DNA from: an uncultured Methanolobus sp.
GTDB taxonomy: Archaea; Halobacteriota; Methanosarcinia; Methanosarcinales; Methanosarcinaceae
Assembly: GCF_963665675.1 (NCBI RefSeq)
Contig: NZ_OY762426.1
Span: 1,488,001 to 1,552,000 of the forward strand
Length of the DNA stretch: 64,000 bases
Reading direction: 5' to 3'
In this document: positions 28,691 to 38,027 of the stretch, one piece after another
How positions within the stretch are numbered: the stretch's first letter is position 1
How the letters are laid out: every line of letters begins with the position of its first letter
Made by a program: the position numbers and the translations under genes
The notes under the pieces: generated by a model
The model's database searches: none
What the model was told of the DNA's origin: nothing
The model's input: only the letters and a program-made list of their open reading frames with translations

Positions 28691-29116
28691 ATGAAATTAA
28701 ACAAACTGACACCAAATTTTGCCGTACAGGATATCAGAAAGACAGTTTCTTATTACCAGGATATTCTGGGTCTTAAGGTTTTGATGGCTGTTCCTGAAGA
28801 CAAGAGCAGCATTGATAGCGAACTTGATGAAAACAAGACTTATATCTATGCTCTCATGGGCTTGGATAATGTGGAATTGATGTTCCAGCGTTCTGACAGT
28901 ATTATAGAAGACATTCCACCGCTTAAAGAATTTGAACAGGGTGCTTCCGTATCATTTTACATGGAAGTGGAGGATATTGATTCCCTGTATCAGGCTATCA
29001 GATCAAAAACCGACTTTGTAGTTGATCTCAAAACTGCATGGTATGGAATGCAGGAGTTTTACATAAGGGATTGCAATGGATATATCTTAGGATTTGCAGA
29101 AAACAAAAGTGAATAA
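28691..29116 (+). CDS. VOC (glyoxalase/bleomycin-resistance fold) protein
   Basis: 141 residues with the two beta-alpha-beta-beta-beta units: NFAVQDIRKTVSYYQDILGLKVL and SVSFYMEVEDIDSLYQAIRSK, ending FYIRDCNGYILGFAE. The metal position Glu in the last strand is replaced by IRDCNGYILGF, typical of looser VOC members. Ribosome site AAGGAGA precedes the start. Substrate unknown. Confidence 0.82.
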   Translation: MKLNKLTPNFAVQDIRKTVSYYQDILGLKVLMAVPEDKSSIDSELDENKTYIYALMGLDNVELMFQRSDSIIEDIPPLKEFEQGASVSFYMEVEDIDSLYQAIRSKTDFVVDLKTAWYGMQEFYIRDCNGYILGFAENKSE

Positions 29117-29373
29117 GTAAATTTTGTTTTGAATCAGGGTTTTGTTCATCAGGAATCTAATGTTATCTATAGATTTCACTGAGACAAGGACTTTAAAAGA
29201 TCAGCACAATCTTATGATTGTGAGTAAATCTTTGTTTCTTTCATTTTTCTTTTTTAATTTTTAACTTTTAACTACGTAAGTTCAGGTACAGTTATTTGAA
29301 AAGATATATTATGTTCTTTACAACAATATTCTAATGATTCATTTTAAAAGATGCATTTAGTGGAGGTGCAAAA

Positions 29374-30150
29374 ATGAGTGATATTGAAATTATAGACCTG
29401 ACATCGGATAACATTTCAGGATATGGTGTGTGTGGTTACAAAGACATAAAGAAGCATCTTGAACTCAGAAAAAAGATAGACTGGTTCAATGATTATTATC
29501 CAAAGGGGCTGAGGATAAAAGCCCTGATCTCGGAAAAAGGACTGTATCAGGGAATGCTGGAGTATATTCCGGGAAAGTATGCTCACAGGCCGGTTGAAGC
29601 CGATGGGTACATGTTTATTCATTGTATTTTTGTTGGATTCAAAAATGAGTTTAAAGGAAAGGGTTATGCTTCCATGCTGATAGATGAATGCATCGAAGAA
29701 GCAAAAAATGAGGGTATGAACGGAGTTTCCGTTGTCACCAGAAAAGGCTCATTTATGGCAAAAAAGGATATTTTCATCAAGAAAGGATTTGTTGAGGTTG
29801 ACAGGGCCAAGCCTGATTTTGAATTGCTGGTACTGAAATTCAATGAGGATGCACCAGATCCTAAATTTAAGAACATGGAGCAACAACTGGAGAAGTATAA
29901 AGAAGGACTTTTTGTATTACGTTCAGCCCAGTGTCCTTATACTGAAAAGAATGTGAATGCAATTCTTGAGTCTGCAAAAGAGGAATTCGGGATTAATGCC
30001 ACTTTAATTGATCTAAAAGGCCATGATGATGTTCAGGATTCTCCATGTGCTTTCGGAACTTTTTGTATTATTTATAACGGAGAGATCATCAGTCATCATC
30101 CTATCAGCAATAAGCGATTTATGAATATCATGGAAAAGAAGAAAAAATGA
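29374..30150 (+). CDS. GNAT acetyltransferase with C-terminal YoaP domain
   Basis: 258 residues. The GNAT domain (about 1-165) has the acetyl-CoA loop [21 protein letters not shown]. The C-terminal 90 residues ([20 protein letters not shown]) form the thioredoxin-like YoaP domain with Cys in SAQCPYT. GGAGGTG lies 6 bp before ATG. The CMD gene follows after 7 bp, so they are cotranscribed; a redox or peroxide role is possible. Confidence 0.8.
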   Translation: MSDIEIIDLTSDNISGYGVCGYKDIKKHLELRKKIDWFNDYYPKGLRIKALISEKGLYQGMLEYIPGKYAHRPVEADGYMFIHCIFVGFKNEFKGKGYASMLIDECIEEAKNEGMNGVSVVTRKGSFMAKKDIFIKKGFVEVDRAKPDFELLVLKFNEDAPDPKFKNMEQQLEKYKEGLFVLRSAQCPYTEKNVNAILESAKEEFGINATLIDLKGHDDVQDSPCAFGTFCIIYNGEIISHHPISNKRFMNIMEKKKK

Positions 30151-30157
30151 AACAGGA

Positions 30158-30544
30158 ATGAGTAAAATGAAAGATCGGTATGAGTTAGGATTAGAAAAGC
30201 TGAAAGAAATAGATGGGGAGGCAGGAGAAAATGTTATTGAAAGTCTCAAGGATATTGCTCCTGATCTGGCCAGATTCACAATTGAATTTCCTTTTGGTGA
30301 CATTTATTCAAGGCCGGGGCTGGATCTAAAATCCCGTGAAGTTGCTACAGTTGCTGCTTTAACGGCTCTTGGAAATGCAAGACCACAGTTGAAAGTGCAC
30401 ATAAATGCAGCTCTTAATGTCGGTTGTTCAGAAGAAGAGATTATTGAAGTCATAATCCAGATGGCAGTTTATGCAGGTTTTCCTGCTGCACTTAATGGTA
30501 TATTTGCAGCGAAGGAAGTATTTGAAGAAAGAGGAATTTTGTGA
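30158..30544 (+). CDS. Carboxymuconolactone decarboxylase family protein
   Basis: 128 residues of the CMD/AhpD fold: [41 protein letters not shown], then [25 protein letters not shown]. The single Cys (C in NVGCSEEE) means it lacks the CxxC of AhpD, so the gamma-carboxymuconolactone type is closer. A second start at 30167 also fits. Hairpin AACGGGTTT/AACCCGTT just after the stop (30543-30560) is probably a terminator shared with the convergent gene. Confidence 0.82.
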   Translation: MSKMKDRYELGLEKLKEIDGEAGENVIESLKDIAPDLARFTIEFPFGDIYSRPGLDLKSREVATVAALTALGNARPQLKVHINAALNVGCSEEEIIEVIIQMAVYAGFPAALNGIFAAKEVFEERGIL

Positions 30545-30569
30545 ACGGGTTTTAACCCGTTTCTTATTT

Positions 30570-31937
30570 TCACATAATCTTAAAAGATTTGATATTCATA
30601 AACTCAAGGAACCCATGTCTTGAAAGCTCTCTTCCCATGCCGCTTTTCTTAACTCCTCCAAATGGCAGGCAAGCCTGCGGTGTGCAGAATGAGTTGACTC
30701 CAACCATTCCGGTTTCAAGCTCTGATGCAACTCTCATAGCCCGGTCTCGTTCCTGGCTCCATACACTGGCACCAAGTCCAAATTCTGAATCGTTTGCAAG
30801 TTCGATGGCTTCTTCCTCAGTTTTTACTGTAATAATCGGTGCTACAGGTCCGAAAGTTTCCTCTCTCATAACTTTCATGTCTCTTGTCACTCCGCTAAGG
30901 ATGATTGGGGAATACATGTAACCTTCTGTTTCCATTATTCCTCCTTTTATAAGAGATTTTGCTCCTTTTGATATGGCATTATCTACCTGTTTTTCCAGTA
31001 TTTTGACCTGCTCATTTCTGACCATAGGACCAATGTCAGTTTCAGGGTCCATTGGGTCGCCAATCTTCAGATTGAGAGTTCCCTCAACAAACTTTTCTGT
31101 GAACTCATCAGCAACTTCTTCCATGACTATGAAACGCTTGGCTGCGATGCAGGTCTGTCCGGTATTGATGAAACGGCTTGGAACTCCGACTTTTGCAGCC
31201 ATTTCAACATTTGCATCATCAAGGATTATGAACGGGTCACTTCCACCAAGTTCCAGCACGAATTTCTTCATATTATGGGCTGCAAGTTCGGCAACTTTCT
31301 GTCCCGCTTCGTATCCACCTGTGAAAGATATTGCTTTCACCTCATCCCTTGAAATAAGTGAGGATGCAGTTTTTCCATCCACTATCATTGTCTGGAAGGC
31401 ACCTTCAGGAAATCCTGCTTCAAGGAAAATATTCTCAATTTCAAGAGCACACAGGGGAACATAACTTGAATGCTTGAGCAACATGACATTTCCACCTGCC
31501 AGTACATGTGCTGCTGCACTGAGAACCTGCCAGAAAGGGAAGTTCCAGGGTTTGATTGCAAGCACCGTTCCCATAGGTTCATAGTGGATCATCTGGTCGC
31601 ATGCACCTTCTTCCGCAGGCTCAGGTTCAAGCATCTTCTCGGCATTATCGGCAAAATAATCAAACATGGTGGCACATTTAGCAACTTCAGGAACAGCCTG
31701 CTTCATAACCTTACCCATCTCTGTGGTGATGAGTTTTCCATACTCGTCCTTGTTTTTCCGTAAAATCTCGGCAAAGTTCTTCAGCAGCTCATTACGCTCA
31801 GAAATATCAGTTCTTTTCCATTCCCCAAACGTTTCAGCAGATTTTTTGAGCATCCGGCTCACCTGCTCATCGGTGTGCATTTCAACTTCGCTGATAACTT
31901 TTCCTGTTGTTGGGTTAATGGATGAGATTGTGGTCAT
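30570..31937 (-). CDS. Second succinate-semialdehyde-type aldehyde dehydrogenase
   Basis: 455 residues. Catalytic Cys in RFINTGQTCIAAKRFIV, Glu in KFVLELGGSDPFIILDDAN, cofactor site IKPWNFPFWQVLSAAAHVLAGGN. A paralogue of the gene at 24906-26273, similar along its entire length. Monocistronic here. Convergent with the CMD gene. Confidence 0.86.
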   Translation of the reverse strand: MTTISSINPTTGKVISEVEMHTDEQVSRMLKKSAETFGEWKRTDISERNELLKNFAEILRKNKDEYGKLITTEMGKVMKQAVPEVAKCATMFDYFADNAEKMLEPEPAEEGACDQMIHYEPMGTVLAIKPWNFPFWQVLSAAAHVLAGGNVMLLKHSSYVPLCALEIENIFLEAGFPEGAFQTMIVDGKTASSLISRDEVKAISFTGGYEAGQKVAELAAHNMKKFVLELGGSDPFIILDDANVEMAAKVGVPSRFINTGQTCIAAKRFIVMEEVADEFTEKFVEGTLNLKIGDPMDPETDIGPMVRNEQVKILEKQVDNAISKGAKSLIKGGIMETEGYMYSPIILSGVTRDMKVMREETFGPVAPIITVKTEEEAIELANDSEFGLGASVWSQERDRAMRVASELETGMVGVNSFCTPQACLPFGGVKKSGMGRELSRHGFLEFMNIKSFKIM

Positions 31938-32051
31938 GGTGAGGCTTCCTTTGGTTTATTTTGTTTTGTAATAAAAGAAAATAGGAAATATCACTTATAA
32001 AGGTGTCAGTGTTAAAACAGAAAAATGACTTTTCAGAAAAGTATGATTTAA

Positions 32052-33654
32052 CCCAAGTTTGACAGTTTTCACTCTTTCATGAAGAGAATGTCTTCTCACT
32101 GAACCCAATTTTTCGTATTTTTGTCAGGAAAACCTATTTGACACTCTAAACAATTTTAAGTAATTTGCTACGATTTCACCCATTTCTGCCTTAAAATCAG
32201 TGAATTTATCCCATCAAAATTGGCGTAAATGTACTTTTTTGATTGTTCATCCGTAAAATCGACGGTTACTGTCAAATTCAATAGGCTATTTTTGATGAAT
32301 TTTGTAGACTTATGTCTGAGTTCATTGAACTCATATCGCATCAGCGATATGAAAAGTTGTGCAATGAATCCTATGATCACTGCACCATAAATGGAAGCCT
32401 CAGTCCATACTCTTAATGGTTTAATTTCAATCTCGTTCTTCAGGGAATGGATTATTTTTTCAATGGAGTCTTTTTTTCTGTATGTTAGAAGAGCTTCTTT
32501 TAGTGTCAAATTCTGACTTGATCTCAGGCAAAAAAATCCTTCTCTACCTGTAATTATCTTTTCTTCCAGAAGCTTGATAGCTTCCTGTTCATCTAGTTCC
32601 ATCAGTTTAGTCTGCAAAGAATAAGTGACATCAACAAGAACATTGTTGATTCTGAATTTTTTAGGAAGCTTCTTGTTTTTGCTGATAGCTTTCTGTATCT
32701 CCTTTGCTTCCTCCAACAATCTCATAACTTTTCTTATTTTAGAGTCATGTTGTTCTTTCTGGAGCTTTTCTGAAAAATACATGTAATTAACACTGCTTGG
32801 TTTAATGGTTTTCAGTCCATATATTCCATTTTCAGAATCGATAAGTTCAGGAGAAGCTTCCCAGAATACTGCAATTTTCTTATCATCACTCTTATTGAGT
32901 TTTCTTGCAGTTAAGTAATGCATCTCATCCTCCCTTATCAAGTCAATGTTCCCTTTGCTATGAGCTCCTTTATCAAAAACGACAAGTGAACCCTGGTCCA
33001 TTCTATTGTTGATTTGGTAATATGTCTTCTCAAAATGTTTTTGATCTGGTAGATTTCCCTTCTCTACTGTAAGACCTATGGGAACATTTATAGGATTAGC
33101 AAGTTCAGCAAGACCTATTGTTATCTGTTTTTTGTCTGGTCGATGATCTCTGCTATATCCATACATCCCAAGAGGAGATTTGTCACCATGGAAAAAAATG
33201 CTCGTCCAGTCCATGTTTACGTTGGTATGTTCAAAATCGTATCGGGCAAATATTTCATCCTGAATATTGGAAATAATCGTTTCACGATTATTTCCCAGGG
33301 TTTCAAGAACCCTGTAGAGAGTTCTTTCACAAAATTCAGGTAGATTGAAAATGTCAAGCACTTCATCACGATTGATCCAATCGTGAGCTTTACTTATGCT
33401 GAAATTATCTGTAAGCTTGTAACTTATAAGTGCTTTCAGTAGGCTGTTGATATCAATACCATTCTTTTTGTGTTTACCAAAAACAGCGGATAAATCAAGG
33501 GTATCGTAAAGCCAATTTACAGCCAGAATAGTTCCGATGGGAAAGCATATATTCTCATTAGGAATAATCTCATATGTTCTTAGTTTTGTTTGCATTTTAA
33601 CCGAATACAACAAAGCTAAGAACACTCTTATTAATTTTGACTGTCAAAGTTGGG
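32052..33654 (-). mobile_element. IS1634-type insertion sequence with 6-bp target duplication
   Basis: 1603 bp. End repeats CCCAAGTTTGACAGT (32052-32066) and, reversed, CCCAACTTTGACAGT (33640-33654) differ at one position. ATTTAA flanks both ends (32046-32051 and 33655-33660). Carries one intact transposase on the minus strand. Confidence 0.9.
32168..33595 (-). CDS. IS1634-family transposase
   Basis: 475 residues from MQTKLRTYE (an in-frame start 10 codons upstream is less likely). DDE-type core: NVNMDWTSIFFHGDKSPLGMYGYSRDHRPDKKQI, SLVVFDKGAHSKGNIDLI, and the C-terminal YRKKDSIEKIIHSLKNEIEIKPLRVW with the catalytic Glu. Frame intact and both IS ends complete. Confidence 0.88.
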   Translation of the reverse strand: MQTKLRTYEIIPNENICFPIGTILAVNWLYDTLDLSAVFGKHKKNGIDINSLLKALISYKLTDNFSISKAHDWINRDEVLDIFNLPEFCERTLYRVLETLGNNRETIISNIQDEIFARYDFEHTNVNMDWTSIFFHGDKSPLGMYGYSRDHRPDKKQITIGLAELANPINVPIGLTVEKGNLPDQKHFEKTYYQINNRMDQGSLVVFDKGAHSKGNIDLIREDEMHYLTARKLNKSDDKKIAVFWEASPELIDSENGIYGLKTIKPSSVNYMYFSEKLQKEQHDSKIRKVMRLLEEAKEIQKAISKNKKLPKKFRINNVLVDVTYSLQTKLMELDEQEAIKLLEEKIITGREGFFCLRSSQNLTLKEALLTYRKKDSIEKIIHSLKNEIEIKPLRVWTEASIYGAVIIGFIAQLFISLMRYEFNELRHKSTKFIKNSLLNLTVTVDFTDEQSKKYIYANFDGINSLILRQKWVKS

Positions 33655-33698
33655 ATTTAATAAAAAATGAAAAGAACATCTGTAATCAGATGTTCAAT

Positions 33699-35081
33699 TT
33701 AGTCTTTCTTGCGCTGCAATATAAATGCCAATCCAATAATTGAAATTACAGGAAGAGCAATTGTTGGGAATTCCGGAACTTCAGTATGTGGTGGTTGTTG
33801 AGGATTAGAATTCATTTTAGGAATTGTAATCTCTCTTGAAGCACATTGATCCTCCATTTCTTCGGCGGAGGCCGTGACTGCATAAGTTAAAGACTTCTCA
33901 CTTGTTTGTTCAAGGGCTTTAACTGTCCAGCTTACTGAATCCTGTTCACCACTACCAAGAGCTATCGTCTGTGTCTCGGACGGACTTACCAGTTCAAGTC
34001 CCTCTGGAAGATCAATAGTAAGATTAATACTCAGGACGTTGAATGAACCCTGTTCGGCATACGCAACGACAGTAAATGGATTTGGAGAATACTGATTATC
34101 AATTATGTCTAGCTGAACAGGACCTGTAATTGAAAGGCCAATGTCACCAGCGGACTGACTAAGTTCACTCAGACCATAGTATGTTACATATTCTTTTGTT
34201 TCCCCGGGCCCTAAACTTGTTGGATTCCAGTATAACCCCACCGAACTATCGCCTGTTATTAATTTACTAGGAGTTATAGGGTAATCCCAATCATGACCAT
34301 AATAAAAATCGCCCCAGTCAGCAAATATCAGACGGTCAGGCTCTGTTGATTCTGATCCTTTAAGAGTACTCTGTGAAACAACAGTTGGATCACTTAGATC
34401 ATCAAAACATTGCCAGTAATCAGGTATTTGGTCATCGGATTTCAGGAATTCACGTTCCATAGTTACCGCACCGTATCCAGGTACTTGGAAAGGTGCTCCA
34501 TCGTTATTACCAAGCATGGTGTCTAAAAGGATTCTTAATCCGACATCATGGCTTTCAGTCTGGTCAAGGTTTTCATACTGATATTTTATCTGCATAGTAT
34601 CAGCACGACCAGTTGACGGGTTTGTTACAAATGAATTTGTCTGTGTAACCCGGATATCTCCATACTTCCATGATGACTGGATGTAGTTACCATTGTTTGT
34701 TGGAAGTTCCAAAACCACGCCGTCTGTTCCATATTCATAGTTAATCTCATCTACTTTGACTGTTGATTCTGAACTCCATGGAAGTGGGTGTCCAAACAAC
34801 AGTATCTTATTATCGTCATTTGAGTTTGAAGGATCTCCTCCTGTACACCCGAGAGTAAATGATCCGTCTCCGCCTGTAGCTATATTCAGATATTCATTTG
34901 AAATCTGTATTGGATAACTTTGAGCAGCGGCGGTTGTAAACATTTGAATGCTGCTTTCTGAATGTTCAGATGCGTACAACATAGCTGTATATTCTTCTTT
35001 TGAGTATTCTTCTGCGTTCGCCGGTATTATTACTAATACACTTAACAAAATAGCTAACAACATAATTGATTTAATTTTCAT
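33699..35081 (-). CDS. Secreted PEF-CTERM surface protein
   Basis: 460 residues. Signal peptide MKIKSIMLLAILLSVLVIIPANA, then a long acidic extracellular region with beta-rich segments, one AFP-like CARDB/DUF11-like stretch (LDIIDNQYSPNPFTVVAYAEQG...LTIDLPEGLEL), and the C-terminus VPEFPTIALPVISIIGLAF plus LQRKKD. PEF + hydrophobic helix + basic tail is the PEF-CTERM sorting signal recognised by archaeosortase in Methanosarcinales, so the protein should be processed and lipid-anchored. No archaeosortase gene is in this window. Confidence 0.85.
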   Translation of the reverse strand: MKIKSIMLLAILLSVLVIIPANAEEYSKEEYTAMLYASEHSESSIQMFTTAAAQSYPIQISNEYLNIATGGDGSFTLGCTGGDPSNSNDDNKILLFGHPLPWSSESTVKVDEINYEYGTDGVVLELPTNNGNYIQSSWKYGDIRVTQTNSFVTNPSTGRADTMQIKYQYENLDQTESHDVGLRILLDTMLGNNDGAPFQVPGYGAVTMEREFLKSDDQIPDYWQCFDDLSDPTVVSQSTLKGSESTEPDRLIFADWGDFYYGHDWDYPITPSKLITGDSSVGLYWNPTSLGPGETKEYVTYYGLSELSQSAGDIGLSITGPVQLDIIDNQYSPNPFTVVAYAEQGSFNVLSINLTIDLPEGLELVSPSETQTIALGSGEQDSVSWTVKALEQTSEKSLTYAVTASAEEMEDQCASREITIPKMNSNPQQPPHTEVPEFPTIALPVISIIGLAFILQRKKD

Positions 35082-35251
35082 TCAGTACCACCCCTATATT
35101 AAAAGGCATGTGACTATGTATATTGATAGCAATCTATATAAAAATTACATAAAGAGTATATTATATTTTTATATAGTATAGATACTTTCGTTTTTGTATA
35201 GTCCATTGGTAATATTGAATAATATCTGATAATAATCCGCACTTCAAAGAA

Positions 35252-35347
35252 CTATTTTGCAGCTATTTGCACAACATCCGGATACTTCTTCATAATTGCA
35301 TAGGCTATAGACCTGCCAATCCATATTTTTCCTACTTCAACTTTCAT
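35252..35347 (-). pseudogene. Short coding remnant
   Basis: A 31-codon frame, MKVEVGKIWIGRSIAYAI then MKKYPDVVQIAAK, with no ribosome site. Probably a fragment of a lost gene. The remaining bases of 35082-35488 are AT-rich promoter DNA. Confidence 0.2.
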
Positions 35348-35488
35348 CCAGCGCATGAAGATAGGTCATCAGAAACTGGAAATCTGCCGGACGCGACATC
35401 AATAATTCGATGTGACTTTTAATTGAAATTGATTTTGAATCTACAAGCAAAATTAATTTATATAAACTCTCAATTATGTAATGTGTCA

Positions 35489-36064
35489 ATGGCTATAGGA
35501 ACAATTATTCTGGCACTGGTTGGAATTTACTTGCTGGTGGTCTACAACAGTAGATTTGAAGATGAAAATCTAATAAACCGGGCAATAGTCATATTGTTCT
35601 TTCTGGGCCTGCTAATTTCAGCTTCTGTGATTCTTGGTTTTTTTGTTGAATCAATAGCCAGGTTCGTCACTTATCCTCATGTGGCATTTTTTGTAATTCC
35701 TGCGATGGTAGCCACGTTGTTTTATCGCAAATTTTCTTCAATGAAGGACATTGAGATTGTGTCATTGTTCATCTGGGGAATTCTATCATTATTAGCAGGT
35801 ACCTTTATTGGTTTTTTCATAACAATGGACAATCCCTCATTGGCAGGTTCTTACTCTGCTGATTTTAGCCGAAATAGCTGGATGCTTCATGCAACCCTGA
35901 AAAATATGGGGATGTATCTGTTGAACACATTGATGGTTTCAATCCCTTATGCAATGCATTCCAGAACAGACAACAGGATGCATTCTATGATATGGGGTCT
36001 GATAATTGTCTTTTTAGCTCTCATTTATGCTTATATTATGACTTACCTGTTGTATGGCCTGTAA
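35489..36064 (+). CDS. Six-helix membrane protein, unknown family
   Basis: 191 residues from ATG 35489 (MAIGTIILALVGIYLLVVY); a TATA-like TTTATATAAAC about 30 bp upstream supports a leaderless start here rather than at 35423. About six hydrophobic segments: AIGTIILALVGIYLLVV, AIVILFFLGLLISASVILGFF, HVAFFVIPAMVATLF, SLFIWGILSLLAGTFIGFF, NMGMYLLNTLMVSIPYAM, IWGLIIVFLALIYAYIM. Not recognised. Confidence 0.65.
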   Translation: MAIGTIILALVGIYLLVVYNSRFEDENLINRAIVILFFLGLLISASVILGFFVESIARFVTYPHVAFFVIPAMVATLFYRKFSSMKDIEIVSLFIWGILSLLAGTFIGFFITMDNPSLAGSYSADFSRNSWMLHATLKNMGMYLLNTLMVSIPYAMHSRTDNRMHSMIWGLIIVFLALIYAYIMTYLLYGL

Positions 36065-36119
36065 TTTTTCAAGCAAGTTTCAAGGATAATCATTTAAACT
36101 TTGTGAACAAGTATTGATT

Positions 36120-36182
36120 ATGGGTACAGCTATCAAACTCAAGATAAAGGACTATATACTGAGGGAAGCTGTTTATGCCTGA
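36120..36182 (+). CDS. Possible 20-codon leader ORF overlapping mntA start
   Basis: Frame MGTAIKLKIKDYILREAVYA, then TGA overlapping the ATG of the next gene (ATGCCTGA). ATG 36120 follows a TATA-like CATTTAAACTTTG at the leaderless distance. Translation could couple to the antitoxin start. Too short to be sure. Confidence 0.25.
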   Translation: MGTAIKLKIKDYILREAVYA

Positions 36183-36516
36183 GGCTCATGATAAGTCATC
36201 TGTTTTTGAAACATCCATCCAGAAAGTCAAAGCTGCTGTTCTTCAGGCTTTTGAAAATGATGATGTCAGCATCTTCCTCTTTGGTTCAAGAGCAAGGGGA
36301 AATGCTCACAGTACATCTGACATTGATATTGGAGTCCTGCCTTCGGGTTGTTTTGACAGAAAAAAGATAACTGCCTTGAGAGCAGAGTTGGAAGAGATGA
36401 ATATTCCATATACTGTGGATCTTGTGGATCTTTCCACAGTTACGGAGGATTTCAGGCAGCAGGTGCTTAATGAGGGAGAAATATGGAAAGGGAAAGGCAG
36501 TATAAACTTGAAATGA
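36175..36516 (+). CDS. mntA: MntA-type minimal nucleotidyltransferase (antitoxin)
   Basis: 113 residues. Nucleotidyltransferase motif G37-S38 followed by ten residues and D49-I-D51 (FGSRARGNAHSTSDIDIGV). In HepT/MntA systems this enzyme adds AMP to HepT and silences it. Start preceded by GAGGGA. The 3' end overlaps hepT by 34 bp, so the two are translationally coupled. Confidence 0.85.
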   Translation: MPEAHDKSSVFETSIQKVKAAVLQAFENDDVSIFLFGSRARGNAHSTSDIDIGVLPSGCFDRKKITALRAELEEMNIPYTVDLVDLSTVTEDFRQQVLNEGEIWKGKGSINLK

Positions 36517-36890
36517 AAGCCAAGGTTGCAAAAAGAGCCCTTGATACTCTTCAGGAAATCATTGATGAACCATATTCCATGATAATCCGGGATGCTGCTG
36601 TCCAGCGTTTTGAGTACACCTTTGAAGCCATCTGGAAACTTGTAAAAGAGTATCTCATTGAAAGAGAAGGCGTGATATGCAATTCCCCAAAGTCATGCTT
36701 CCGTGAAGCTTTCAGAATGCATCTCATAAATGAGGCTGAGAGCATGCAGGCGTTGTACATGACCGACGACAGGAACATGACAACTCACACATATCATGAG
36801 GATGTCGCAGAAGAGATATACAAGGAGCTTTCAGGATATTACGCCCTCATGAACAAGATTTACACAAACATAGTCAGTGAATGTTTGTAA
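36483..36890 (+). CDS. hepT: HEPN-domain toxin (HepT/HI0074-like)
   Basis: 135 residues, all helical. The HEPN ribonuclease signature RX4HXY is intact: R97-NMTT-H102-T-Y104 in DDRNMTTHTYHEDVAEEIYKEL, which is also where MntA AMPylates the Tyr. N-terminal region MERERQYKLEMKAKVAKRALDTL is typical. Partner of the nucleotidyltransferase just upstream; together they make a type VII toxin-antitoxin module. Confidence 0.82.
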   Translation: MERERQYKLEMKAKVAKRALDTLQEIIDEPYSMIIRDAAVQRFEYTFEAIWKLVKEYLIEREGVICNSPKSCFREAFRMHLINEAESMQALYMTDDRNMTTHTYHEDVAEEIYKELSGYYALMNKIYTNIVSECL

Positions 36891-36931
36891 TCAAAATTTC
36901 GTTTTTCTCTGTTTTTTGCTTATTTCCAAAC

Positions 36932-37957
36932 TCATATGAGTTCATCAAGATGGTCAAACCTGAGTTTATAGTAAGTTCCCCTGCCGGTCCTTCCTACCTG
37001 TATGAATATCTTTTTCTTAACCAGTTCCTGAAGATCCCGTTTTGAAGTTGAAACGCTCAGATCACATAATTTCTGGTGTTCCTTATTAGTGATCTTTCCC
37101 ATCTCGCGGGCAAACCTGATAGCTTCCAGCTGGCGGTCTTTCAGTCCTGTCTGGATATATTTCCCGATGGTTCCGTAATCACGACTGATATTCAGTACAG
37201 CATTCTCTACCCTTGAGATTTTAAGAGCAAAACCGTAAAGGTAATACTCCAACCATTCGTTTATATCAGGTTTATTGTCTCCTCTTCCTTCAAGTCTCTC
37301 AAAATAGTCCCTTTTCCCCTGGTTGAAGAATTCTTCTACAGTAAACAGTTTTTTTGCTTCCCTGAATTTCTTTGCAAGCATGTAGGAGGAAACAGCTCTG
37401 GCAATCGTATCGCTTCCTTTTTCAAAAGGATGCATTCGATAAAGTTCAAAGTGGACAATACCTGCTTTTATTGCAGGCAAAACATCATCAGATTCCTCCC
37501 CGTATGCCCATTCCAGCAGGTCCCTTATGCAATATCTCACTCTCTCAGGTTCCATGAAACCTTCTGCAATGGTGGTGCGGTATTTTCCGATTTCATCATC
37601 AGGAACTATGCTTTTCATGGCTATTTTGTGGAGTGTGAATATTGTATCCTCAGTAATTTCTTCATTCTCCATTTCCTGCAGGTATTGATTTAATTCCAGG
37701 AAGTTCAGTACCTGTTTCTTGTCAGTCTCATCTCCAAAAATATCCTGCCCGTTTACGAGTTTAGTTACCTGTCTGATTGAAAGGCTGTTTTCTTCAAGAC
37801 TCGTAGCGTGATATGTAAGTCTGAATAGATTATTGATTTGCAGTCTTCGTTCCCATGCAGGGGGTACGTGTGTATTGAGAATTATCTCTCTTGCTGCATG
37901 TATTCGTGCAAGCAGTCTCACTATTCTGTCGTTATACTGGAAATCAGGCTGGTACAT
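36932..37957 (-). CDS. Fic-domain protein with degenerate active site
   Basis: 341 residues: N-terminal helix with an inhibitory-type motif T52-SLE-E56-N57, Fic domain, and C-terminal winged helix (LSVSTSKRDLQELVKKKIFIQVGRTGRGTYYKL). The canonical HPFxxGNGRxxR is here HPFEKGSDTIAR (176-187): the His and the last Arg remain, but Asn-Gly-Arg is replaced by Ser-Asp-Thr. Those residues bind the ATP phosphates, so AMP transfer is doubtful; another nucleotide or loss of activity is possible. The winged helix suggests DNA binding. Confidence 0.82.
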   Translation of the reverse strand: MYQPDFQYNDRIVRLLARIHAAREIILNTHVPPAWERRLQINNLFRLTYHATSLEENSLSIRQVTKLVNGQDIFGDETDKKQVLNFLELNQYLQEMENEEITEDTIFTLHKIAMKSIVPDDEIGKYRTTIAEGFMEPERVRYCIRDLLEWAYGEESDDVLPAIKAGIVHFELYRMHPFEKGSDTIARAVSSYMLAKKFREAKKLFTVEEFFNQGKRDYFERLEGRGDNKPDINEWLEYYLYGFALKISRVENAVLNISRDYGTIGKYIQTGLKDRQLEAIRFAREMGKITNKEHQKLCDLSVSTSKRDLQELVKKKIFIQVGRTGRGTYYKLRFDHLDELI

Positions 37958-38027
37958 GCTTCATGTCTCCGTTTTTGACCATTGATTGACTGGCTAAATA
38001 TAAATTCTTTGACTACGACTTATAAGT

